DNA of 64,000 bases from Gibbula magus (lineage: Eukaryota > Mollusca > Gastropoda > Trochida > Trochidae): the NCBI GenBank assembly GCA_936450465.1, contig OW388293.1:86574134-86638133 (forward strand), given 5' to 3'. Of this stretch, positions 23,950 to 36,249 are shown in pieces (position 1 is the first letter of the stretch; each line of letters begins with the position of its first letter). The translations under genes were made by a program, and so were the position numbers. The notes below the pieces were generated by a model. The model saw only the letters and a list, made by a program, of their open reading frames with translations, had not been told where the DNA came from and did no database searches.

Positions 23950-26900
23950 ACGGTGCCGTGTCCCTAGATTGAAAGCTGCAAGCTAGAATATGTAAATAAC
24001 AGAATATATATTTGACATTGCTACCAGATTATGGTTTGTGCATCTGCCATGGTCGTGCCATAAACAGGAAAATATAACGCACTTAGTGAACGTAATATGT
24101 AATACACTTAGTGAATTGAATGTATCAACTTAAATACTGTCACCGTTTCATGCAAAATGATCAATAATGTATACACAGAGAGGTGAATTCATTATATCAA
24201 TAGCGGATGATTCCTGGAGAATTCGTTTTATTATTCATTAAAAAATATTCATTCCAAACATAATGTCTCTACGAACATATATTGTGTGGCGTGCGTGTAT
24301 TGATTCTGCTTATTAACTTCAACAAATTGGGTTATTTTTCGTGCTTGAATCTTTCATATTTTACGACATCACAAAGATTGAGGTATGTGTTCAAAGATAA
24401 GCTCACTTTTGCATCTGTCGATGGACAAATGGTTTCCAGTCAAACATTAGCATTGTGAATCAATATTTTGCTTGAGTTAATGGTGCATTTGTTTTATAAA
24501 GAACACATTATATTTCCAGTATTCCTCCCCAACTAAAAGTTTGAACAGCACATTAAATATAAACATTCGTAATACGTCATACATGATTAACGTAGACGAG
24601 GTTTATGTAACCACGCATCCATCACAGCGAGAACCATCAGCTTATGTTATTGATACACTCATGATATAGCCTGAAACTGTAACCAGGTGCACATACCATC
24701 TTTATCATTAAATACATTTGACAGAATAATTGTTTTTACGTCTTATGCACCAGAGAATAATTGAAACACCTGTAGGGTAGAAGAGGAAGAAGTTCTCCGA
24801 GCTGATGGCTCCTATCAGGAGTACTTGACTCGTTTTGTTTCCGGTATCTTGTTACTCCTAGTGTTTCCTACTAAGTAATCCATATGTTACATTTTATTAA
24901 ATTCCTCGGTTAGATGAAGTCATAAACAACAAATGTTGTCTTTGACTACATGAACGAGCAGTCAGATTTATTTAAGCACGGCTTCAATATCAACGGATTA
25001 CGTCAACTTATGTTATAAATAACCATAGACAAAACCTGCATCTTATAAAATCTTGCATTCCGTAACCTAGTGCACGTACGATCAAGCACTTTAAAAGTGT
25101 AACCAGATAAGAACCGAATGTGAGCCTTTAATTTCAGGACAAATTAAATGCTCAAGATTTAAACATTAAGTTCATTAAGCAGATTAATCCTCTCAAGTTC
25201 CTGAGATTAATGATACATATCCGTAAATCAAAATGTGTTTCAAGCTGATAAACAGGCAAAAGGAAGTATACACTTGTTAAAGTGAAACTATTGAAAATTT
25301 GTATTATTGATGTTGACAATAACCATTGGAGACACAGGGCCTAAACATTAATGTTTCTTTTTTAAATTTGAACTAAAACCATATTAACTCATTTTGGGGA
25401 AAATTGGAAACTATTGACAATCACGTGACCTTCATACTGGTGTCGCGTGACACATAGGTAAAATTGCTACACATTATTAATGGTGGCCATCCCATCAGTG
25501 AAAAACACCACCTAAAACCCGTCAAAAGTAACAGCAGAAAAACGTGAATAACTTCTGAAATTTGACAAAAGCTGGCAACGGATACCAAAGCTACAAGAAT
25601 CGCCCTTCATCCTCATCCTATACTTCACATATCAGTGTGTTGTCACATTACAGCCGAGTTGGGGAGACATTTGAAAATCCAAGAACATAAAAAATCCCCA
25701 CGAAGGCTGATATCTGCTTGCGTTTGACCGCCGTCAACGCCATCTCTGAGTGACGTCATTGATCGGCGTGTCACCAGAAGACCTTGAAGTGGTAGAGTCA
25801 TAAGACATGTTTTAATTCTCAATCAGACTGTTAATTTTATAATACATTAACACACGAATCGACCTCATTTGGCACCCATATGGCACATTTGACAAATTGA
25901 AAGACTTAGGGGAATAGAAAGAATTAAAATTAATGTGTCTTGGCTGTGTTTTTACCCCTACATCTTTTGGATTTCTTGTGTGCAAAACTGGCTAATTAAC
26001 TGTTAAAGTTCAGGATTTTTATCTTTTCCGTAATGAATGAACTCAAACTTCTACCATACTTAGTTTTTAAATTAAAGTTATTAAGAAGAGGTGTTCACTT
26101 TCATTTGCCTGCCAGTTTATAAGCCACAGTATCTTTTTTGCTTAATATTGTTCATAAGTTTTGAACTTACAGAAAACAAAAGGACAACATCAACTGAAGA
26201 AGTCCCATATAAAGTTGTTATTGTTTTACATTGATTCTCACATCCTCGAATGTGTCTTACTTGCCTATGATGAGCTAGAATTCAACCTGAAGTGTCAAGC
26301 TCCAGAACTCCGTAAGAAGAGTTTCCCCGTCTACAGATAAGATGAGTCTATACATGTTCAGCAGAGGTCGGATAAAGCATCGAAACAGTGTTGTAAATGT
26401 CTATTGATTTCGTTTGAAATAAAACTGTCGTATTCTAGTGAGGGATATCCTTTCCTGTCTTAAAAAGCTCTGGGTAGTTACATAAGTTTACAATTGTGTC
26501 TGAACTTGACGTCTGTCAATAAGATTTATGTTTTGTATTGATTCCGACCACTGTTGATTGTTTATTGTTGAATCTAAAAAGAATGACTGTATGTGTCTGT
26601 CAGTCTGCAGGCTGGTTCTATCAGGAAAATGCGTCTGTCTTGTTAAATCTAACAACATTAACTTCAGGTCGATCTGCAATTAATCATACTTCAAACAGAA
26701 CTGAGCATTGACAAGAGCCATACTTGGTTTATTAAGTTGATAAATTCATTTATTGTATGACGGGCAATGAAATACTTGGATTTATCAGTGAAATCAACTG
26801 TCTATCAAGCCACAGTGAAAATAACTGATCTGATTTGACGTCATAAACCAAAGGTCTCACGCGGCGAATTGGCTTATGACGTCACAGTGTTGCTGTGGTG

Positions 26901-28310
26901 ACGGGCTGTTCCTAGCGGCCGTTCGGCGAGAAAAGGATGTAATTACAAGGATAACATCATATCTCGTGAGGTAGAAAAGTTAGAAGGGCTGTGCCACTCG
27001 TGAAAATATAACCTTTCTATCTCACTTGATGACAAAAACATGGTATAAGTCAAGAAAAGACAAATATCCTCTATTTTGTTAGGCAATACTGTTAAAATAC
27101 ATTCAATTCTTAACACATAATATTTAAGCAGTTAAAGGTTTCATCAACCAAGTTCCTGCTGAAGGTTGAAAGATAAAAAGAGTAAAACTAAAACATAAAA
27201 CGCAGCTGCACTTGTATCGGTTTCTGCTCAAGACCAACTACTTATGGGACACCCTCGTAAATATTTTTTTTCTTCTTGATTGCCTCTACCTGAACTAGAG
27301 TTGGTGGCCAGATTAGAACATGATGGGATCATATGAATGATATTATAATTACATGTATATTGTGGGATGACACCCTCTTATTCCAGATTATAATCAAACG
27401 TTCATTCATTTTCATTGCAAACTTTTCCATTCCTTCTCAATAGTCAACCGGGCTTATTATAAATTAACAATTTATGAGTTCGATTTTGAGTTTGTAATTC
27501 ATGTCAAACAAAGACATAGAGACTATAAATATATTTTTTTATAATTTTTTTGTTTATACATTGTATATCTATTTTATTATATATTTTAAAAAAAACAACT
27601 TTAGAATACTATTCATTATTATATTTCAATATCAACAACATGATATGAAGTAAATGTTCATTTCTGTATTGCTAGTTATGGAGATAGGGAAGTAAAGAAG
27701 TCGTTCTAAGTAGAATGGTTATGCCTAATTAACCATTTTATTTGAACAAGATCCGATGTCCTGGAGCAAGCATTCTGTTTTTCCCATAGGTGTGTAAAAG
27801 GTCTGCATACTGAAATTTCCATAACATTCAAGAACGCAGAGATGTAACTACTTCTCACTTCCATTTTGTTTGGGACTAAATAACTGGAGTATTGTGCTCA
27901 AAACAACAACAATAATACACTGAATAAGACCATACTAACGGGTAATCGAGATACCACATATCAGGTTCCTTGTACAGTCACGCTGTAATCCTTTTGAAGA
28001 GACATCTCGAGCAGTGATCTGAGGATTTCTCAAGGGAATAAAGCTCAATAAATGAAATACCTCTGCCTTCCGCCCCTTCCTGTAGTTAACAATCTAGCAC
28101 TGGACTCAGTGTACATAGTTATTTATTATAGTAGTCATGCAGGAAGGTGTTTACTACTTAAAACAACTGATGTATATCTCTAATCAAGCATTTAGCTGAT
28201 CCTGTAACGACCAGTTTGCCTTGTTAGTGACACTTTGTTTCACAGACTTGTCTAATTAAACGACATAGAGTGTAAACTGTTGTTACATTATCACCACAGG
28301 GAACTTAATC

Positions 28311-28405
28311 GTGAGTACAAACGATCTGATTTCTGTGAAGTAAATTCTACTTACTGTCTGGTTAAAGATCTCACCTGTCACTTCTAAACAATCTTTATCT
28401 TTCAT
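28311..28405 (-). pseudogene. Array exon block, unit 2 copy
   Basis: From ATG at 28405 the frame reads MKDKDCLEVTGEIFNQTV and goes on to RSFVLT, then closes. The upstream half of the block (LLVYQ and before) is displaced to 28,745-28,800 by an insertion of block j. Same unknown family as the copy at 11,037. Confidence 0.35.
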
Positions 28406-28409
28406 CTTG

Positions 28410-28738
28410 AGATTGAGATTTCGACAACATCTCATGAAGTATTACATTTTGTCTTGGCAAATATGCCATATTACATCTAAAGACAACATTATAAGTTAAT
28501 TATATATTTGTGTATTCGTATACAAGTACAGTTCGTTTTTTTCACAAACATTTTACAAAACTTGGATATTAAAAACATAACAGATGACCAGGAACGTGTT
28601 CCTTCACTTTGATGTCAAACAATAAGTCTAAGAACATTCAACAATAATTCTCAAATCATAATTATGGTAGACATAGGAATTTAAGTTTTAGGTTTAAGTT
28701 TTAACTATCAACAAACCTTTTAACCTACTTATTGACTA
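28410..28738. repeat. Displaced copy of block j
   Basis: Matches 12,165-12,475 of unit 1 (GAGATTTCGAGAACATC through AATTTAAGTTTTAGGTTT). In unit 2 it interrupts the exon block between 28,405 and 28,745, while a second, collinear j copy remains at about 30,650-30,800. Confidence 0.65.
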
Positions 28739-29337
28739 ACAGGTGACAGCAAGGACTCTCTGGCAGAATTCAACTAACCTGTCAGATGATAACCAATAGA
28801 AGTAACAAGAAAAAACTTTAAAAAGGCAAGTTTTGGGGTGCAACTGAGTAGATTTAGTGAATGGAACATGAGGTGGGGATTTTTGGTGATTGTCGGTGCT
28901 CAATGTGTGGACATTGCATGATGAGGGTCTCCCCTGGGTGTTTGCTGGTCTAATGGGAGTCTTAAGTTTAAGAAATGACTGTCAGTAGTGTTTTATAATT
29001 AGGCCTCCCATTACAATAAACCTATGGATGATAACTTGTATAACTTGATAACATGAAACATGTTTTTTAATCTTATTTAATTTCATTTAACCTATGTTAA
29101 ATCAAATCCAAACAGAGTAGCCTACGCCTGACCTCATGCACGTGAATGTGCAAACTTACTCCATCCGGTAAAATATTTTAATCAGACGTCTCTTTTCATG
29201 TTCAATTTAACGCATGTCTAATAACATCCTCTTTGTAAGCTTAAAATTACCACCATTTTGAAGGTTTACTACGACTAAACGTTTTACCGATTTTTTTAAT
29301 ATAACCAAGCAGCTGTTTAGTTTTCAACCTTACTTAC

Positions 29338-29735
29338 ATTCTCGATAATCCAGAGTATACACTTCGATAAATTAGCGATTATAGATTCATCGGATCGTAT
29401 ACTGTGGATTATCGAGAAGGCCTTACCTATGACTCGATCCAAAAACAGAATAGAGGGAATCGAAACCATACCACTGAAGTTGGCGGCTTTATCAATAGAC
29501 CACCGCGGATGACTGGAGACCTGTAGAATAATTATTGATATATACTCTGCTCTCCTCGAATCTTTATTTTTAATTTGCGTTCTACACTTTAATTCCTTCA
29601 TGTTAAACATTACAATTGCATTCGCATCTGCCTGTAATATCCATGAAGGATGGCCCCAAGTGGTGAGTAAGAGAAAAATGAGTGGCAAACAGATTCTATA
29701 TTTACGACGCAGAATAGAAATTGTAAAACCTGTCT
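29338..29735 (-). CDS. Candidate exon, unidentified
   Basis: Open minus-strand frame in an insert specific to unit 2. It runs to AAT/GTAAGT, a perfect donor (GT at 29337-29336), in phase 0. No ATG opens it; a TTG at 29688 precedes a hydrophobic stretch LPLIFLLLTTWG, and candidate acceptors (GCATAG, GACAG) lie near 29,735. Residues after the hydrophobic part are mixed and helical (DRVIGKAFSIIHSIRSDE). I recognise no domain. It may be a real exon with a signal-peptide-like start or a chance frame. Confidence 0.3.
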
Positions 29736-30155
29736 ATGCAGCCTACAATCAAAAGTCTTGATGTAGAATCTACCGTGACTGCAAGTGATGCGAGAGGAAT
29801 AGAATGCTTTAATATTTGTCTAATTTAAGTTGTTAAGTACATTGACAAAGTTTTAAACCGAACTGTTCATTGATGTATTTCGAACTTTGATTACAAAGAA
29901 ATGCTGCAGTGAGAAAATATTGTATGACGGAATCAGTGCGAAGACTTGTTCAAAAGTACAACAAACAGACTATCCTTATAATGCTTATATCCTTATCTGT
30001 GTGAACTTAGTTGTGAATTAATCTACCCGTATCATGTAATATCACAGATTCTCGATAAACTCCAACTGATTGTTATGCAGGATTTATATTCCACAATGAC
30101 TCGTCCACTCTGTATATTGAAGATCTTCCAACTTTTCTCTCCATTTTTCTTTTTC

Positions 30156-30560
30156 TCAGACATAGTCCCCGACATTCAGCTCACCACAACTAGGTGTTTT
30201 ATTGAAAGGCAAATAATGGGAATAGTATACAACATTCAGACCAGCTGTCATTACTATATAGATTGTAACAAGAAATCCCCAATCTTCCAATTTTCCAATT
30301 TCACGCACGTCAGACTGAAGGTTCCCTGATAAAGGAGGGCAGCTAAAGCGAGGCGGTGGACACTCAAGTCTTCTTGGGTCAAAATACACTGATAACAATT
30401 CTTCTGTATATGCGATATATTTAATAGTCAAACAATTCATATATAGATGTTGTATACCTTTTCTTAACAAAAAACTTAGGTACGTAAAAACAAATATTCT
30501 GCAAGATAGTGTCTGAAACGTTACTATATTTGGGGTCACACCATCTACAACCGTACACAT
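30156..30560 (-). pseudogene. Array candidate exon with DVREIGKLEDWG, unit 2 copy
   Basis: ATG-started frame of 134 codons on the minus strand, sharing YMNCLTIKYIAYTE, RFSCPPLS and DVREIGKLEDWG with 11,721-12,017. The frame remains open through MTAGLNVVYYSHYLPFNKT, where unit 1 has a stop. No family recognised. Confidence 0.35.
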
Positions 30561-31144
30561 TCACGTTATTTTTCCAGGACAGAATTCGAACACACACCCT
30601 CAGGGTTAGGCATCAATCACAAGCACTGCTTATCCATTAACAGCTTCCATTAAAAGATTTCGACATCATCCAATGAAATGTTTCTTTTTGTCTTGGCAAA
30701 TACGCCCTATTACAACTCATGAAAAATTTACAAGTTGACTATATAGTTTGTATTCGTATGCAAGTACACTTCGTTCTGTCACACTCGACTTTACTTTTGG
30801 CTGAATCTCAAAATCTTTATTTAAAAAATTAAATAATAGAAAAATGTAAATAAACAGATGAGGAGAAACGTGTTCCTCGTCCAGCAACATTCCCCAGGTC
30901 TCCATGCACACAACATAGTTTGTTGATGAAAACTTAGAGCGGGATAGAAAGTGAACCACTTTCAACTAGGGTCGAGAGGTATGATAAATATCTCCCTGTT
31001 GTTTAGAAGTATTCAAATTACATGTGTTAGTGTCGTCGTGAAATCCACTTTATAGCTTACTTAAAACAGTCGGATATACAAATGTATTATATGAACGAGA
31101 ATATTGCACAGCTGTCAATTATCAAATTGGGTACATTTCTAACC

Positions 31145-31465
31145 TGAGTGAGTGAGTGAGTGAGTTGGGGTTTAACGCCGCTTTCAAGAGTATTTCACTT
31201 ATATCGCGGCTGCTAGTATTATGGCAGGGAGTAAGCCCGCAACGCCATGTGGCTATGCATAGCGGTGAAACCTGCGAGCAACGGCTGGAACTAGCGAACC
31301 ATGAGTGGTACTACGCTGAAATTCAGTGTAGCATTGCACCCAAACCTTACTGCGTGTAGAACAGTTCTCTACTGCAGACAAAGTTGCCGTGCCCCTGGCG
31401 GGATTCGAACCCCAGACCTCTTGATCCGAAGCCGAACGCGCTAACCACTGCGCTATCCCGCTCCC
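31145..31465 (-). mobile_element. tRNA-derived SINE (abalone-type)
   Basis: Full-length, minus-strand SINE. The head near 31,465 has an exact A box TAGCGCAGTGG (31455-31445) and B box GGTTCGAATCC (31411-31401) of a tRNA. The body ends at a (CACT)n tail at 31,145-31,163. It is flanked by TTTCTAACC (31136-31144) and TTTCTCACC (31466-31474); unit 1 has the empty site TTTCTAACCAGAAAACTCC at 13,046. The GAGTGAGTGAGTT...TTTAACGCCGCTTT end is one I associate with abalone repeats. Confidence 0.85.
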
Positions 31466-31756
31466 TTTCTCACCTGAAAACTCCTCCTGCCACATGCACC
31501 ATGTCACCCTGTGTACACAGTTGTATCTATACTCTGAATTAAATGCTCTCTACCAGTGACATGATAGTCACTGTGTTACTGTAAATTTGATCCAATGGTC
31601 CGCTGTATGAATTATTTATCTTCAATAGCTGTCTCCTGTGTATATATCAAACGCATGGCATAACAAACCATGGTTGTCTTAGATACAAATGCTTGGTGAA
31701 ACAAACTTTAAATGTCAAAACGTTGAAGCACTCCTTTCCCAACTGCAGGAATCGAG

Positions 31757-33586
31757 TCACAGGTGAAACTTTTTAAAACATTCACGCATGCAGAGGAACA
31801 CCTTGCACTCTGTACACATTACACAATACTTCCCCTTCATGTACCCAGGATGTCTGTTACGAGCAGCGTTCTGCAAATCCACAAATCTCGGCAAATGCTT
31901 TGCACCAGCTTTCTGACTGCTTTTGGAGGTATTGGGACTCTTTTCCGGGGAGGTTCATCTGCCACAGGAGTTGCAGGTGCAGCAGCATCTTCACTGTACG
32001 CTAGGAATTCTCCCACTGTCATTCGGAAGTCAAGGAACTGCATTTTGCTAGACGTCTTTTCTCTGTAGAAGATCCACGAGTTCAACAAACGCATGTCAGC
32101 CATATGGAAGATTGTTCTTACAGTCCATTTGCTTATGCAGGCAGATATTCTGTATAGAGAAAAGAACCTGCCTTTCAGATCAACACCATCCATTTTGTCA
32201 TTGTATGCCTTCACGATGGCTGGTCTTCTAACACCTATGCATGCTCTGTCTGGCTTAGACCAACACCTGCAATCGCCATCAGGATCGACACCATGCTTTG
32301 TTGATGCCAACAAAACTGACTTGTTGTCGTACCACTGAACAACTGAAACAACTTTAATACGAACAAGCTGATGAGCTGAGCCACGCCATTGTCTACCCAA
32401 TACTACATCAGGAAGAAGCTGACGAGCAGCTGCAGGGACAGATCTTTTCATTATGGTTCCTGTTCCATTGATGTAACTCCATCAGGTTATTAAACAAAGG
32501 CATGTTTGTGAAATATCTATATGCATGTACGCAGATGATCCAACTTGAAGGGATGAAATCAACCGTAGAAAAACAAGACCACCAACTGGCATGTATGGAT
32601 TATTTGGATCAAGCATCTGCTCTTTACCCTGGTAAATCTCAATATGAAGGAATAATCCACTTTGTGATGCAAGGACAACGTTTTTAACACCTGTTGGATT
32701 TGGCTTTTCTCTGATGTGCTGTCTCATTCTAGAGTGCCCTATGAACGTAATCATTTGCTCATCAACACATGCCGTCGAGGCCTAGGAAGCTGAAGACATA
32801 CATTTCTCACTTGATCCAAAAGGGGACGTACTTTCCACAACTTGTCATTGCGACGAACTTCGTCAGAAACATCAAGATCATTGACAATCTTGATATTTGC
32901 CCTAAGCTTGAAATATCTCGACTCATTGCTTGTACAGTTGCTGGAACAGCTCTTGCCCAATACATTAGAAAACGCAGACTCCCCATGATGATGCTTATTA
33001 ACAAAACTGCGTTTTTCTACAGGATTGGTGTCAAGGGCACGTCCATTCTTTTAAAGGTTGGTCACATTTGTATTTCTGGCGATCATGTCAATGATTTCAT
33101 CATTACAATATCCCATGAAAACATCTGATGGTGTCTTATCGAAATCTGGGTTGTTAGCATCATCTTCTTGTTGTTGATGTGCATTCAAAAAGTGGTCTGA
33201 TCCACCAATGCCACTTGCTCTTCTTCTAAACGGTCTCCCACGACCTCTGCCTCTGCCTCTTCCTCTTTCCCTTGCTGGACTCTGAGGAATGTCCAGAAGT
33301 GGAGTTCTCATCTGGTGGTGGGTTGTCAGGTTCCTGTGTTGACTCTGAAGATGAATCATTTGCTGATAGCTCAAATGTAGGGTCGCCATCAGAGTCATCA
33401 AAGCTTTCAGCCTCTGACATGTCACCATCAGATAAACTGATGTCTGAATCATTAAGCATCTGCAGGACATCTTCTGTATTAAGCCGCTTTGCATATCAAA
33501 TTTACTGTGATAATTCAAAATTTTAATGAAATCAAAAACATACCTGATGAAGTGAGCATGCTGTCTGCTTCAGCAACATCCGCCAT
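31757..33586 (-). pseudogene. piggyBac transposase, frameshifted
   Basis: DDE-type cut-and-paste transposase of the piggyBac family. A possible start is MADVAEADSMLTSS at 33,586. Then come an acidic N terminus (SDGDMSEAESFDDSDGD), a basic RGRGRGRGRP stretch, and a catalytic core spread over frames: KLWKVRPLLDQ, FIGHSRMRQHIREKPN, FEIYQG-like HIEIYQGKEQ, VQWYDNKSVLLASTKHG, AYNDKMDGVDLKGRFF and KWTVRTIFHMAD. The C-terminal cysteine-rich domain (GKYCVMCTECKVFLCMREC) is in yet another frame and ends at 31,757. At least four frame changes mean no functional protein. A GTATG donor and a CAAAG acceptor around 33,543/33,487 may be a small N-terminal intron. I could not find clean TTAA-flanked ends. 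Confidence 0.85.
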
Positions 33587-34489
33587 TGTCCTCTCTACCT
33601 CCAGTATGAAGAGTTCTCAGATTACCTCCCTTGATAGTTCCAAAAGGTACATTAGGAGGGTCCACTTACGGGGAGAGTAGGTTTTTAGACTCTGTATGAT
33701 TAAGTTACAAAGGCAAGTTGGGTCAATTTTGTTGTTTGTTTGTCCTCAGTTGTGGACGTCGGGCTCCAAGAAAGGTTAGTAATCTCCTGCGTACTAAACG
33801 ACTAATAATAGGGATTGATAACTTTTGATAATGTTGTTTGCTTACTATTGCGTGTGATGTGGAATGGAAAAGAACATTCATCCATATGTGTGGATCTGGT
33901 ATTTTCATTTCCTTGTTTCCATTGAAATCATAAATAGAAAATTCGAAGGTAAAACACTGATCGGACTACATGACACTGGTTTATAAAGATCAGAAATAAA
34001 GACTTCTTACCTGTGGTTTCAGCACAAAGTGATATCGTAGTTCATTTAAGAATGTCAGTCATTGTGTTTGCAATGGACAATGAACGATGTCCAAGCCTCG
34101 TTCAAACTCTTGTGAACGAGCTTGCTATCACGATGATATCGAAAGCAATTTTTTTTAACAAGTTCCGACGCAGAGATAAGTAGTTCCCAAAAAAGCTTCA
34201 CAATTTCGAAGGATAATATATACAATCAAGGTCAAGTACTGACATATATTTCGCAAAATAAATGTTATAATTTTGTTGTGTATTAAGAAACTGCATATCA
34301 TCTTTTATTATATCAACAAAATTAGCATTGCGTCTGTTATTTATAAGAAAGTTGAGAAGCTACGAGTATGTTGACACGCTTTGGTTGCGGCGCTTACACG
34401 TGCAAAGCGTGCATGTTGTGCGATACATACCATTCCAGTCAGCTGATGCTGGGGTGACAGAAAACCGTACCTGTTGTAAACAAATATAG

Positions 34490-34565
34490 TCATTGGCTAT
34501 ATGCTTGATTCGGGACCTTCGCACTATGCTGCGTACGCGTAACAGGCGAATCACTTGATTGGAAA
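34490..34565. mobile_element. MITE fragment related to 11,522-11,661
   Basis: TATGCTTGATTCGGGACCT, GCGTACGCG and GGCGAATCACTTGATTGG match the reverse complement of the unit 1 MITE in order. The other terminus is absent or displaced. Confidence 0.55.
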
Positions 34566-36249
34566 CTTTGAAAAATTATCTGGTTTAAAATGACCGGCGA
34601 AGGCAGCGTATAATGGCGGACAAATGTTATCCTTGCGACATTCAATAACTATGTTTTCATGAATTTGCTTTTAACAATTAGTTGGTTGATTTATTTTAAC
34701 ATATAACTGGTTGTTTAAAACAATGCATTTCACGTTAATGACATATTTATTGAAGCTTGTTTGAGGGATGATGACGTCTTCCTGTCTGTACGCCGATACA
34801 CTTGTTTCAACTTCAGCCTGGTCCAGGAACGGCGTAAGCCGGACACGTGGTCGGTGTAAACGCTGCTTAAATAAATGAAGCATAGAAACCTCGAAACAGT
34901 TTGACTGTCTCAAAGTAGCACGTGCAAGCGTCTGAACATGTGTTAGTATAACTGACTGTGAAATATCTGGAGACATTATGTTTTCAGAATTTGTTAAATA
35001 ACTCTCTTGACAAAACATTATCAAGATTTATGACGGCGAGTGAGGAGCTGCGGCAGAACTGAGAAAGTAGTTCTCTCGACTATGAAAAAATTCACACACG
35101 TATGAAAGGTACATCCATTGTGTTGTGTGGGGTCACATATGCTTAAGGTTATAAAATGTTATCGGAAAGAACTGACTGTTGCCGAAAACTGCCATTTTGA
35201 TCTTAGTAGACTTAGTATATTGACGATATGAAGGTAAAAGTAGTGATTTCTGATCGAAAACCGGACAATGTACCACGTGTGCGCGCGCCAAGGAGGCAAA
35301 CATGGTTGATCATGTTTAATGGGTCCTATAACTACTGTGCATGTAAAAAGGACGTGTGTTTTCGGTTTCTACACATGCATAATGATGTTACTTTATTTTA
35401 ATTGGAAATTAATAATTATGATATATTTGGTAATTCGGGATGAATATGCCAGCCGAGTGAATTTATCTGCACCGTAAACAGCACATATGGGGAGTCGGCA
35501 CGTATTAAAACCTAATAAAATTTTATGAAACACAGTGGATGCACCTATAACGATTTTTGGAGATTTCACACGAAATAACTAAGTAAATTTAGATCGCAAC
35601 ACCGTGCTCTCGACAAATCAAAATTCTGGAATATTTGTAAATATTTGTATGTATTATATTTGTGTGTATTAAGTTTGAAATTATTCAAATTTGATGCAGC
35701 GTTGCATTGGTTCACATAACATTCATACAATATGAAAAACACTTCGAGACAGTCACAAACTTCAAAATATAGAATCGTTTACAAGTACTTATGTTACAAA
35801 TAGTTTGAAAATTGCGGAAAACAACAAAGAAGCTATCTGAATATTCATGTTGTCAGTCGTGTCCAATGAATATTACCAATAATTCGATTATTCATAAAGA
35901 GTATTGACATCTTTTCAGAAAGATTATTTTCTCGAATTCATTTAATTTTAGTCCTGCTGTCAGCTGAACATCATTTCTGTCCAACTCATAGTTCGAGCAG
36001 GCATGTTTATTCACCCACTGGTTCATCGCGGCGAGTAGTTAGACATGTAACATGAAACATGAAACTGGTTTTAACCCTACTGGCATCTGGTACAAATAGT
36101 TTATCAGTTTCAATTTGTAATCGGATCAAAACAGATTTGGAGTTTATGGTTCTCTTATAATCAGAGATAACGGTCCTGTTTTAATCATATGATTCATCAA
36201 CCAGAATAATTGCTTTGACGGTGGATGCTCCTGAGGTTCCATATTGTTA

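Noticed and set aside
29338..29735. Secreted reproductive protein (lysin or sp18 type) because the host may be an abalone
   Set aside because: Only a hydrophobic start and helical look are shared; I see no diagnostic residues, so I leave it unidentified.
31401..31465. Functional tRNA gene
   Set aside because: The boxes are perfect but the tRNA part is the head of a SINE with a tail and target duplication, and the acceptor stem is not complete.
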